Shown here one piece after another: positions 19,723-31,590 of a DNA stretch of 36,351 nt. This DNA comes from Zancudomyces culisetae (taxonomy: Eukaryota > Kickxellomycota > Harpellomycetes > Harpellales > Legeriomycetaceae). The DNA lies in the NCBI GenBank assembly GCA_001969505.1, contig LSSK01000196.1:27483-63833 (forward strand), read 5' to 3'. Below the pieces are notes generated by a model. It was not told where the DNA came from. It saw nothing but the letters and a program-made list of their open reading frames with translations, and ran no database searches. The stretch's first letter is position 1, and each line of letters opens with the position of its first letter. Both the position numbers and the translations under genes were made by a program.

Positions 19723-22700
19723 CTAGATAAAGATAAAGAAAAGAGCAAAGAAAATTAAATAGAATGGATAGTAGGAGTATGTTGTGGGTTTCAGAGCAGC
19801 ATTTAATGGAACGGGTCTGATGGTGGTTATTTCTTTAAGAGATGATGCTATGGAGGAATTGAAGTGTTTTATTTCATCGAGACGGCTATCATAAGCCTGG
19901 AGAAACTCGGCTTTTTGTTTGCTAATAAAGGAGTCGAGTTGATTTTGATTGGCTGGAGGTTTGTAGTTTTGAGCCAACTCATCCCTTGTTGATCGGACCT
20001 CAATGGCGAGATTGGATATTCTGGAGGAGGTTTTTTGAAGTAGGGTTTTGGAAGCATGGATATCCATGTCCAAATCCTTTCCGGGTTGATTTGGGAGTTC
20101 ATTGAGGGAGTTGTAGTAGTTTATTTTTTGTACAAGGATATCAGCCTGGTGAAGATCAAGAACTACTTTATCATGGAGTTTATTGTAATCGTTAGAAATG
20201 GAATGTAATTTTTTTAAACGATTAGAGTAGTCGGATACCACTTGTATAGAAGCAACAGTGGGCATATCTTTCAGTAAAGTGGATATGTCTTTGGGTGAGG
20301 AACGGGGTTTTAGTAGTGGTTGGGCACCTTGACGTTTGATGAAGGATGAAGTGAATGTGCCATGAGATAAACCTGAGCGTAAAATGTTGTCTCTGAGTAA
20401 TAATTCGGAAAAATTTTCAGCGACCATAATCTTGATTGCATCCAGTTGGCCGTTAATATTATTGAGAGTAGTGTAATTGACCTTAATATCATTATTTCCA
20501 AGAGTCTTGTAGCTTTCAAGTTCACCGGAAACCGATTTCAATAAAGCGCCACAATCTTCACAATAAGGCAACAAGTCTACTAGTTTATCTTTGTATAATT
20601 CAAACTTTCGCTTTATCAATTGTTGATAATACTCTACGGCTTTGGACTGAGCTTGGGGCATATTGATATTAAGCGATTTTAGAGTCTCAGGATTATTAAA
20701 TAGTGTGGTGCACAAGGAGCGGGCAGAATTAATTTTTTCTTCAAAGTCAGTGGATGACTGTACTGAATAATTGGGGGGTTCTGATGGAATGGAAACTTGT
20801 ATATTTTCATTGGAAATATCGAGGAATGGAAGAGCAATATTAATGCCATAGAGTTCATCTGCTTTTTTAATTTTGGATTCCATATTCTTGATTGTTTTTG
20901 ATAGTTTATCTTTTATGTTATTTAACACATTGGTAAGGTCACTTAAAAGTGACAAAATTTTGCTAACTCGTTCTGCTGAAATCGAGTTGATTTGAGAGAA
21001 ATAGTTGTTAATGTTAGTAATCAATTCTTTATATTCATTCTCCCTTTCCTTAACTTTATGTTTTATTTTTAAAAGTTCATTTCTGGAAATTTGCAGTTTA
21101 TTTAAAGCAATTTTAACATCCTCTTTTGACTTGGTTTCGATACTTTCTTTAATGGTTTTACAGTTAGTATCTACATCCAATATTTCTTTTTCAGCATTAC
21201 TAATATTTTGGGTAATTTGATCCATTATTTCCAAAAGTGAATCATGATATTTTCCAAATTCCAATATTTTCATGTAATCTTTGGCTGTAGAAATATAGTT
21301 TTGGATACTTGATTGATTATTAGAATAGTACGTAGGGTTATTCGAAAATCCAGCAAGTGCCTTCTGTAAGGATGTGAGTGCTAATTCATAGCCTTGAACA
21401 ATGTTGCTGTAGTCTAGCTTTAGCGGCTTGGGAGCTGTTGCCTCTGTACCATCTATTAGGCTATTTCCAAATGTTATCAACTCGGGTATTTTCTTTGCGG
21501 TATTTTCTACTGCTTTTTCCAGCTTATCAAAATTTCCGAGATACGATTCAAATGAACTCTGATAGTTATTCACAGCAGTTTGAGAAACATCTACATCGTT
21601 TTGCAAATCATTATCATCGAACCGCACATCAAGGCCTGGTTGATTCATTCTCCCCCCTTCAATGAAAAGTATTTTTTTAATTTTTTTTAATAGTGAACCG
21701 AGTCTAACTATTCGACTTTGATCAGCTTTAAAAGGATCAATATTTCTACGCTGTCCATCTTTCTCCATTAGGTTTGACTCGATTTTCTTTGTAAACTGAT
21801 CAATTTCAGAGTAAATGTGAGAAAGTTCGTCCATAATACCATTAACAACCTGGATAATTTGGTTGCAAATAGCTAGAGCTCTTCCCATATCATTGAAAAT
21901 TGGCTTTATTCCACTTGGAATTATATCGCCGTATAGTGTGAGAAGGGAAATGAATATAGGGTTATTTTTTTTGTAAAAGGTTACTAAATCACCAATGTCC
22001 TTCATGATGATTATTTTATTCTCGTTGTAGTATGACCTATTCAATTCCGACAACTTTTCAAGTCTTTCCAACAGATCACCAGGATTCTTTATATAAGTAA
22101 AAATTGGTTTTATCTCATTGGTGAGAGCACTAGATATAAAACCTTTGTTTCCATCTTTTGAAAGATTTAATATAAATTCCATAAAGTTGGTTTGGTCAAA
22201 ATCCTGGATTCGTAATAGTTGTGAATCATGATATCTATGCTTAATAATAACTTCAGCAATATTCCTCACTGATTTTTCGCTATTTGATGACTTGATTTTC
22301 CCTACCGTACTGTTGAATTTGTTCTGTATACTATTTACTAGTGCTATTTCGTTTTTTTTGTCACTATTGATGTCTTCATTGTCTAATTTAGCATCAAGTA
22401 ACTCTTTATTAATATCGTCAAAGATGTCAGAGGGTGTGAGTGGCAGAGACGTGATTTTATTTTCTACACTTTTTTCTACTCGAACTGGATTTTTTCCTAT
22501 TTCTTGCTCAACCTTTTTTATTAGTTCATTGATTTCATTTTTATTGTTGGTAATCGTTTTTGAATTCTCTGAAATTTTATTTTCAAGTTCTTTAAAACTA
22601 GTGTTCAAAGTGGTGGATTCAATGTGATCATTAAAATACTTTTCAAAACCAGCACAGTTTTTGTAATCTTTCACTTTTTCATCAATCTGAGTTGCCATGT

Positions 22701-25700
22701 TGGAAAGAGTAGTATAATAATACTTTGCTTTTATCAGGTCGTGTTTGAATTGATAGAGTTGGTTGATATCGCTCTCTGATTTTTGTCCCAATATTTTTTC
22801 GTTTTTCTTTCTTAGATCATCCATTGTATCATATTCTAATAATTCTGTGTATAATTTTAAATACTTGTTAAGAATAGATTTTATTTTTGCATTGTTGATC
22901 ATATTGCCCATTAGACAGACAGAGTTAGATTGTATGGTTGACTCAAATTTCCAAGTATATGAAAGGGGTTGCAAAGTATTTTTTATATCTTTAACAAGTC
23001 CCTCATTAAATGTTTGCTGGGATCCATTGTTTAATGTATATTCGTAATGAATATGAGTGATATCATCATCAATAGTAACAGGTGTTTTAGGCTCATTTTT
23101 TATATCTTTTACAGGACCATCACTAAATGTTCGCTGGGATCCATTAATTGAATTATAAATGTAATCATCAATATTATCAATATCAACATTATCATCAATA
23201 TCGAAATCATTATATAAGTCATCAACTTGTTTATCCAAGACATTGGCTACACTATTTTTGATTCTTTCTTGAAGGTTAATTAATTTTAGATAACAATTCT
23301 TAAGTAGCAATTCAATATTTTTACTAAATTGTCCATAAGGTTCAGAATCCAATAATACCCATTTTTCGTTTTCACCAAGTGGTTCAGAAAATTCGGGGTC
23401 ATTTAAATAATCATCATAATATTTACCCAGCTTTTTGTACATCTCATCTAGCTGCTTGTAAAATTCCATATCACCGAGTTGTTTATCATTTATCCTACCA
23501 ACTAACAGACCCAGGCTATAACAAAGTTTATACATACCAAGAATTACCTCCTTCTTGCCCTCTTGTAGCTCTTTATAGTTAGCCACATTCTGTTTAAATA
23601 CAGTTTCGAGCACATTAAAGGTATCATCTTTAATATTATTGATATACTTAGTTATTCCATTAATTATTTCTCCAAAGCTGATGATTTTTACGGATTCATT
23701 ATTATCGTTGTAGGTAATATCTTTACCACTTAACTTTGATATATCATTTTCTAAATCGAATACCAAATCGAGAGAATTTTCCATGGAGGTAATTGCATTC
23801 TCAACTATAGTAGCACACTCTGTTTTTTTATCATCAGTACATTCTATAAATGTAGTTAACGCTGTTTCTAACTCTTTTAATTGAGTATGTAGATCTAGAT
23901 TCCCAAGAGCCACAAGTTTACTCAAGACACTATTAAAGCTTTTTAAACCTTGATTCACCTCTTTCAATCCATTATATTTTTTTACATTTGAAATAAAATA
24001 ATCCAACTTATTTTTTAGATCGACTTTGAATTTTAAACTCTTTTTTACACACTCTTCATATTTTTTAACGGCATACACAAACCTTCTGTTGTTCTCATTC
24101 AAATCACTCATTTTTTTAAATTCAGTATTGGCCTTACTGATCAATTTGATTAAAGTCTGGATTTTCGTTGTCTCTGGTTTACCATCTCCGTTGTAAAATT
24201 TTGTACCGTCTATATTTTTAGCAATCTCCTTCAGTGCAGTTTTATAATCTGTTAGTCTTGCATTGTTTGATACGAGATTAGCTAACAATGCCTCTCCTTT
24301 CTCTGAGATATCACTAGCAGCTTCTCTTATATCGGTTACACGTGATTTTAAGGTTTCTAACTTGTGTTCTGGAAATTTTGATATAACATCTAGAATTTTT
24401 TTGGCATTAGTCACAATACCTGTTGGCTGATCAAGCAATTTTGCTGACAATTGTTTTTTATTATCAGATTCTTCAAGATAACTAACATACTGTTTCCAAT
24501 CGCAAACCAAATTTTTATGTTTTTCATAGATACTCCTTAATTCCTTCGCTTTATCACTCTTTTCTTTTATTCTTTTATAAGAATCTCCTTGAACTGAACC
24601 TTCTCCAAATGCACCATCAAAAAGTTTAATCTCAGAATCTATTTTACCATATTCTTCATTAAACAGCTGAAGTTCTTTTTCACATTTGCTTGCATCAGGC
24701 TCTCCATCCAATGAATCTATTTCGCACTTTAAATACTCGTTATGTTTCTCGTCAAAACTCTTTGCAATATCCGAATCAAGTCCATTTGCCACAAAATCAA
24801 ATATATTCTCCAGCTTAAAATCATTTTTCTTCAGGTTTTCACTGTTATATACCAAGTTGCTCCTAAACTTTTTGAGATTATCTGTAGAGAAGTATTCCTT
24901 TTCATCATGAAGAACATCTAGTGCTGTATCCTTGATAATATCTTTAAACCTCTTCTTGCTTTTTAATTCATACAACCTCGATAGTTTTTTACCGCTCTTT
25001 TGAATTGTTTCCAAGGTTGTGTTACTTTTCAAAAGTGCCCTATAGCCATCAAAAACCGAATCAAAATCTCTGAGCCCCGCAATATCTATCCAATCACCAA
25101 TAACGGTAATAAACTTGTACTTGTCCCTGTAACAGTATAAACCAGCCATATTAACAATTTTTCTTATATTAGCCAAAAGTGGCGTGTTTTCACCTCCAAG
25201 GTCGTATTTTACTTTGAATATTTCGATTTTTTTGCATATTCGGTTTATTTCTCCCTCAAACATACCAAGTTCGACAATTTTTTTTGCTGCTTTCATTGCT
25301 GCTGTTTGTTTATCCATAGTTGTCTGACTTGTAAATTCCTTTAGCGTATTCAACAGATCGACTTTGGTGGCCGCGCAGTTCACATCCAAACCATCGGATT
25401 CCTGTTTTAAGTCGATGTATTCGTTCAAAAATTCTTGAAGCAAACGTGCGTCTTTATACAAAGCAACCTCTTTTCGGAAAGTATCCAGCGTCACCTTATT
25501 AATTCTTGTCTTTTTATCATTGAGTATGCTTCCTAAAACTCTATCGTTCTTGTTACCCCCTTTGAACTGGTATAAAGTTTCATCCAGGTATAATGCATTT
25601 TCAAATACTTTTTTCCTGTTTCTGGTTAATATATCTTTTAACACCAAAAGCTGTTTCTTCGGCTTATCAATTTCAAAAGCATTCATGTAATTGTTAATTA

Positions 25701-27355
25701 GAGCTGAAAACCCGCTTTCCATTGGAGTATTACTATCAAAAATCCTACTAAAGCCAACCCATAAGAAATATTCATAAATATCGTCACAGTTCCTTTCTGC
25801 ACCAACTGGCCGGGAAAATGCTCGATATAATGGATATACAATATCGTCAAATTCAGCCACTGCACTCCCTAAGCCTTCAGTTTCTCTCTGTTCCTTACTC
25901 AAAAATCTCACTGATGACGGAGTTTCTTGAAAACTTTGTGGAATGCGCAAAAAACTAATACTCCCATTACATTCATCAAGTTGTTCTTGAAATTTTCCTA
26001 AAATAATGCTGTCCATATACTTGTCCATCATTGATGATATGTTACTATTGACAAAAAATGATACTTCATCACGATACAATTTGGCTATTAATATCACTGA
26101 GCGACGTACATTTGTTAACTCTGTGATACTTCCAATTATGCCTTTTATCTGTGTTGGACAATTCGTAATTTCTTCAAAAGTGACCAAGTCGGTAGAAAAG
26201 TCGATGTCCATTCCTGTTAAAAAATCAGCAGAAAATACATTTCGTTGATTTTTAAAGTTTTCACCTTGTGCATCGATTTTACTTTTCAAAGCTGCAAAGT
26301 TGACATCATTTATGTTTTTTTGTTTTAACAGCTCTTCAATCGTTTCCATGACATTTTTTGTGCACAAACGTTCTTGTGAATTAAATGCCACATGGTCCAA
26401 ATAATTTACTTTGACGTCATTCAGTCTATCTAACCTCAATAGAATCTTATATACCGCTTCAGTTTGTTCAAAAACATTATCCAATTTAATTTTACGTTCC
26501 ATTAACTTCATAAGCTCCGCATTACGTATCTCATCAATAAAATCCTTGGCCTCATTATTGTTTTTGTAAATGGGAACAGGGGGTGCTCCATTATTCATAT
26601 ACCTTTCTACCGCAACTTTGAATCCTTCTTTAGTCACAGACTCACTCCCGCGCTTTACCAACACCTCGCCCACAACTGTCCCTAATTCAGTGCGACCAGT
26701 ATTTTTGTATTCTTTCTCCATGATTCCAGTATTCACATACTCATATTGGTTCATATCCACAGATTCACGTTTATCCAAAAAGCTACCACTGTTGCTCTTT
26801 ACACCTATTCCTTTGCTGGCTCCCTTCATATCCTCCCCTTTTTTTTCATCCACATTTAAACCCAATTGTTGCAAATCGACTCCATTTTTGTTTTTCATAT
26901 TCAATACACCAGCTATTTATGAGTTACGTATGATTAGTATATACTAGTATCCTTTGGGTTATGTACAATACAATTATTGTATTTATAGTGATAAATCCAA
27001 TTTTGACCTTGGTTTCCAGTTGATTACAACAATCCGTTTCATCAAATCAAATCAAATCAAACTAAATCAAACCAAATCAAACCAAATCAAACCAAATCAA
27101 ACCAAATCAAACCAAATCAGAAAATAGCAACCATTAAGAAAAAAATTAATCAAGATTAACTCAATTACCTGATATGCCTTTGAACTCTTTAGCATCATTA
27201 AAATATACCACCCCACTTTGTTTAGTAGCATCACTAAACTGAAGGTAGTGGTATTGTTGCACGGTTTGCTCACCACTCGATCCATCGCGTGATACCACTC
27301 CTCCACACCATAATGCTGATACCACACAAAATTCAAATCCAATTCTAGCTTTCAT
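19723..27355 (-). CDS. Giant secreted helical protein, probable GPI anchor
   Basis: Two exons, 27355-27169 and 26912-19723, give 2458 residues. Exon 2 has no ATG at its open 5' border. The upstream ATG frame ends at a GTAATT donor, and the acceptor CATAAATAG at 26913 joins it in phase (split Ala63). Exon 1 begins MKARIGFEFCVVSALWCGG, a signal-peptide-like start. The rest is almost entirely charged, Lys/Glu/Asp/Asn/Leu-rich and helical, with many heptad-like stretches (about residues 400-1250 and 1400-2300) and few cysteines. Around residues 1318 and 1357 a segment is duplicated (NGSQRTFSDG and NGSQQTFNEG, each followed by VKDIKN). The C-terminus PLNAALKPTTYSYYP followed by FYLIFFALFFIFI fits a GPI signal; a tail anchor is the alternative. 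No known domain is seen. A fibrous surface or cell-wall protein is inferred. Nothing suggests a break: one 7.2-kb frame is intact. Confidence 0.8.
27041..27119. repeat. 10-bp minisatellite inside intron 1 of the giant gene
   Basis: Five copies of ACCAAATCAA plus one ACTAAATCAA, preceded by four copies of the related 5-bp unit ATCAA. It lies within the 256-nt intron 27168-26913, so on the transcript it reads as TTTGATTTGG copies. Confidence 0.9.
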
Positions 27356-28238
27356 TCTTGATTCTGATAAAAACGTCTTAGCTTGCTTTTTATTTTTACT
27401 TTTTTACTTTTTTAACTTGTAATTTTTATTATTTTTCTAATGGTTTTTTTCTGCACAATAGTCTTGTTCAGTGAGTCCTAAAGTATTGTTGCTACTGCTA
27501 CTGCAAATATATAAATAAATAATGTTATTGAATCCTTATTACTACCGTGGCTTTATAGAAAATTCTTGGCTGAAACAATTAAAATTGCACACTATTAACT
27601 ATATCTTTTAAATTTTTTTTTTACTTTAAACTATTCAACTCCTAACGACTTTAGCTTAATTACCATACCGAAATGTGATAATGCTCTTAAAATAGTAATG
27701 AAGCGCTGATGGAGAAGTTGGAAGCCATATTTATAGATTTTTTCAGTTTTGATAGACCCCTTCTTCTATTAGTATGGGCTGGGTTTATGAGGTTCACTCT
27801 TCTTTTGATGTACATAGCACTTATAATTTTCTTTAAAACTTCTTTAGTTACCATTTCTAACTCTTATAACCTGCTTCTAAAAACACATTAAGCCGAACCA
27901 CGAATCGATCGCTACCAATCATCAAGAAAACACTTCTACTTTTAAAATGTATATTTTTTCCTTTGGAAATAAATGTTTTTCTCCCATAAATACACATCTA
28001 CATTTAGTATAGGTCTAAAATAGCACAAAGTGATATGGTATTCCAAAAATTCTTTATTTAAGGACACTTCCCATTTGAGAAAGCGCAAATCGATTTGCTA
28101 AAAAAAAGATAATAATCTAATAAAGCGTGCTGCAGATTCTTTACTCAATTCATTTTTGAAGTACACTTTCCATAACATGGCGAAATGCAAAATTAGTTTT
28201 TCAGTTCTTATTTTGATATTTTCGGTTATCTATTTTAG
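27356..28238. other. Region upstream of the giant gene
   Basis: Should contain the promoter of the giant minus-strand gene. The plus strand has a 60-codon ATG frame at 27709-27891 (hydrophobic, starting MEKLEAIFIDFFSFD). It also has a 29-codon ATG frame near 27521 (LNPYYYRGFIENSWLK) and an open block after ACATTAAG at about 27893-28011 (HESIATNHQENTSTF). They might be exons of one gene, but no family is recognised and the joins are not compelling. Confidence 0.35.
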
Positions 28239-28471
28239 CTATACAGGAGGTCCTAGGTTTTTACACTCCGAAAGATTGGTTTATCTACAGGCCTTATTTT
28301 AATATTTTTCATATAACGGTCGCTTGGGAACCCAAGAAAGCACACTACGTTTTTTTGGAACGGATCTTTTTTTCTGTAAGTTCTAAAAAGCTTTTTGCTA
28401 ATATATTATTGGTATAGTTTAGATTATTAAGAAAGTTAAGCAAGTCAAAAAAATATATAATATTCGAGTAA
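28239..28471 (+). CDS. Candidate terminal exons of an unrecognised gene
   Basis: Exon-like block 28239-28375 follows CTATTTTAG and ends before GTAAGT. It encodes a Trp/Tyr-rich stretch with FYTPKDWFIYRPYFNIF and VAWEPKKAHYVFLERIFF. A 42-nt intron with a GCTAAT branch-like site and acceptor GGTATAG leads in phase to 28418-28471, encoding FRLLRKLSKSKKYIIFE and TAA. The upstream part is unclear: an ATG at 28177 (MAKCKI) would connect only through a 43-nt intron with a GTTTTT donor. That ATG alternatively opens an unspliced 41-residue frame to 28302 with a signal-peptide-like start. No family is recognised. Confidence 0.3.
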
Positions 28472-29437
28472 AAACTCTTTAAAGCAGTAATAAAAATCCC
28501 TACATGTTACATATTACACATTTGCATTTGCATTAAATTTACCAAACGAGAAAAATAACACTGCTAAGTAATCCAAATATAGCTGAGTATCTGCAGACGT
28601 ACTTGGACTTCCAAAGAAGCACACCCATATTTAGTTATTCTGTCTTTTCATATCTGAGCTATTGGCAATAGAAAATTCACTAAATAGGGTATTAACACCT
28701 GCACTCTGATATACACAAACATCAAAGACGTTTGTTATAAATATATCATTTTATTTTGTGCAGCAAACACCAAAAAAAGAAAAGAAAAAAAAACTTCAAT
28801 CACAATTGGTCACCACAATGTATATCTTTCCAAATAGTACTCATCAGTAACATCTCTATTCGCCTCTTTCGACAGTAGTTTGCAATGGTTCGGATTAATA
28901 GTTAAATTTTCTGGTTTGTAACTTTTTTTTCTTCCTACTGCCTCGTGCTGCTTACATCTCTTTTCTTTAAGCAGGCACGCATTTTTTGAGTGTTATAAAA
29001 CTGCCATGTATCCACTATTATCTTTACAGAGTTGGAAGAAGAAGAGTAGGCCCGCTTTCGGACCACCCTGTATAGTTACAGCTTTTCTATTTATTTTCAA
29101 GCGTTTTTTTTTTGCGATTTCTATTTGATGTACTCTGCACCAACACCACAAGGTGCCTATTGTACTTGCATCCATATTTTTGCCCTAAAAAAGGATTTAT
29201 CGCTTTTTTGTTTGTTTTTTTTTGTGTCACTCCATCTGCCGATTCTTCAAATCCGTACGAAGAAAATCTCCAGGACAGCTAACGAACAGTAACACAAATT
29301 TCAGATATACCCAGTGAAGTGAATAAATAATATTTATTGAAAAATTAATTCAGCATGCAGAATATGCAAGTTGTCAAACCCACCAATTAAAATTATACGT
29401 AACAAAGTTATTAAGCTTTTGGAAAGAAAAAAGGGGA
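28472..29437. other. Intergenic region
   Basis: About 970 bp downstream of the permease gene on the minus strand. A plus-strand open block around 28581-28671 (EYLQTYLDFQRSTPIFSY, stop after YWQ) and a 29-residue minus-strand ATG frame over the same bases both look protein-like, so neither can be called. No RNA gene is visible. Confidence 0.35.
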
Positions 29438-30877
29438 TTAGAGTATATATCTGAACTGAGGATGGTCATCGTATAGTTGTTCTTGTTCAACCTCAGTCAA
29501 ATGAGAAACATCTTCTGCGTGTTTATCCCTATTTGAGTTTACCTTCTTAAAGTACATTGCAAGAATAAAGGTTAGCACAATAGTGAGGAGATTGAAGCCA
29601 GCAATAAACATGTATCCCAGTGTGAATCTGGGGAGGTACTTTGTGGTAAGCATGACCGGAATAATGGCACCCGATAGATTTCCAATAGAAAAGACAACTG
29701 CTGAGACAACCAAACGCTTTCCAATTCCGCCCTGGTTAACTGACATCCATGAGAGGAATATTGGGAAAGATGGATAGAGCCCAATACCCACGCATACAAA
29801 TGCAATAATCTTTAGAGTTTTACCAGATCCGAAATACATTAAAAACAGGGCTGCTGTCTCAAATCCCAACATAGCTATAATGTTCACAAATAATGGTACT
29901 CTCTTTGGAATATATAGGGAAGCTATTAGAGATATAAGCCCAGCAGCGCCTGGAATTCCAGTCATGTATGTTGCAGTAACTGAGCTGTATCCAAGGCCTT
30001 TAAGCAGGGTTGGTCCAAATATTCCCACAAAATTCAAGCCATTGATAATCGCTAGATTTCCAATACAATATATGGCCGTTTTCCAGTCAAAGATTGCCTT
30101 AACTGCTCCCCAAAACGAAAGTTTTGATCTTGTAGCAAGTCCTTGATCGGCTCTTAGTTTTTTCAAAAGTACAGTTTTCTCTTCTGTGGTCAAAATTGTA
30201 CACGTTTCGGGGTAGTTTTCAAGAATAAAATACGAAGCCACTCCAAAAATGAGCGTAATTCCTCCTTCTACCAAGAAAATCATCTGATAAGGCTTCAATG
30301 ATGACTTTACCGATGCAAGAGCACCAGCCAGTGGACTTCCAACCATTGCAGAAATTGGAAGTGAAGCAAAGAACACTCCCATTCTGAAACCGATTTCCTC
30401 TCTGGTGTACCAGTATGGAAGATACGCAACCATACCTGGTGAAAAACCAGCCTCGACTGCACCCAAAATCGATCTAAATACAATAAAGAGACTGGCAGTC
30501 TTTGCCACGGCTTGCAACATACATGCTACAGACCATGCCACAGCAATAAAAGAAAACCAGTATCGCGGTTTAACTTTCTTCAACAGTATGTTTGCTGGAA
30601 GCTCCAGAGTTGTGTAAAATATGTAAAACGTAGCTGTAACCAAAGCCTGTAGCGAGTCAGTTAACGACAGCTCTTTGATCAATCCATTTACCAAAGCGGC
30701 ACCTATATTACCTCTATCCATCAACGAACCGACATAAAGAATGACTATTATCGGGAGAAGCCTTGTATCAAGTTTTCTTAGAGCCTTTTTTGAATGGATA
30801 AGCTCCTCTGCGGTTAACGCAATTTGTGTATTAACTGCTATCTTTTCATCCCCAAGTGTTACTTCTTCACCTTTCAT
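29438..30877 (-). CDS. MFS anion:cation symporter (Dal5/Tna1-like permease)
   Basis: 479 residues in one exon, starting MKGEEVTLGDEK. The sequence shows the ACS family (TC 2.A.1.14) plan: a cytoplasmic N-terminus, then RKLDTRLLPIIVILYVGSLM with DRGNIGAA at the end of helix 1. About six helices follow, with FRSILGAVEAGFSPGMVAYL and PYWYTREEIGFRMGVFFAS typical of helices 4-5. A cytoplasmic loop contains LTTEEKTVLLKKLRADQG, then six further helices. The tail ends DDHPQFRYIL, matching the common D-x-x-P-x-FRY close. Fungal members carry anionic organic solutes such as allantoate, nicotinate, biotin or pantothenate into the cell with protons. Substrate cannot be set from sequence. Length is normal for the family. 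Unlike most recognised neighbours it has no intron. Confidence 0.92.
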   Translation of the reverse strand: MKGEEVTLGDEKIAVNTQIALTAEELIHSKKALRKLDTRLLPIIVILYVGSLMDRGNIGAALVNGLIKELSLTDSLQALVTATFYIFYTTLELPANILLKKVKPRYWFSFIAVAWSVACMLQAVAKTASLFIVFRSILGAVEAGFSPGMVAYLPYWYTREEIGFRMGVFFASLPISAMVGSPLAGALASVKSSLKPYQMIFLVEGGITLIFGVASYFILENYPETCTILTTEEKTVLLKKLRADQGLATRSKLSFWGAVKAIFDWKTAIYCIGNLAIINGLNFVGIFGPTLLKGLGYSSVTATYMTGIPGAAGLISLIASLYIPKRVPLFVNIIAMLGFETAALFLMYFGSGKTLKIIAFVCVGIGLYPSFPIFLSWMSVNQGGIGKRLVVSAVVFSIGNLSGAIIPVMLTTKYLPRFTLGYMFIAGFNLLTIVLTFILAMYFKKVNSNRDKHAEDVSHLTEVEQEQLYDDHPQFRYIL

Positions 30878-31517
30878 TTTTTTTTTGTTCTTGCGTTTCG
30901 CTATTCCTTTGTGTTAATGCTTTTTTTTAATATTAAATTATATTGCTTTATGTATACACAGCTTTTGAGTATGTACTTTTATACAATCACAGTAAGATAA
31001 AAATTATGATTTAGTCTATTTGAATACACTACATCTGGCCATTATATACTTTTTCTTGATACTCTTATTCTGAACATTTGTAGTTTTTATGCATGGATAT
31101 GAAACATGTGTCGAGTTCAAAATATGGTTTTGATAAAACTCAAATACGCCCGAATGTTTGTGAGCATAGATATTTAGTTTACTTTCTGGTTGAATTAGTC
31201 TATAATGCTTAAACACTTTTTTCACATTTTAAATCCGTTTCTTTTGAGTAAAAAAAAATAGATTTTCGCGCAAGTTTAATTGCAGATTTGTTTAAAATCC
31301 TTGGAGAGGGGAGGGGTTCAGACAATTGGTATTAAATATATGATATTTAGATAATTTCAGGGGAAACTTTCACAAATGCTAAAAGACACTTCACCCCTAT
31401 TTTGTTGATTCTGGCTATAAAGTGGTTTTATATGCGATTCTGACTAACTAGTCCGCTGTTAATAGCTGAATTCTCATGACAGGTAAATCAACATGCATAT
31501 CTCTATATTGATTATGT

Positions 31518-31590
31518 TCGGATGTTTGGATACTTGGATATTTAGATATTTGGACATTTGGATATTTGGATATTTGGATATTTGAATATT
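31518..31590. repeat. 8-bp tandem repeat
   Basis: About nine degenerate copies of GGATATTT in an otherwise featureless stretch upstream of the permease gene. Confidence 0.8.

Noticed and set aside
20005-26947. Many plus-strand and alternate-frame open frames within the giant gene
   Set aside because: Shadows of one uninterrupted 7.2-kb frame; none has recognisable similarity.
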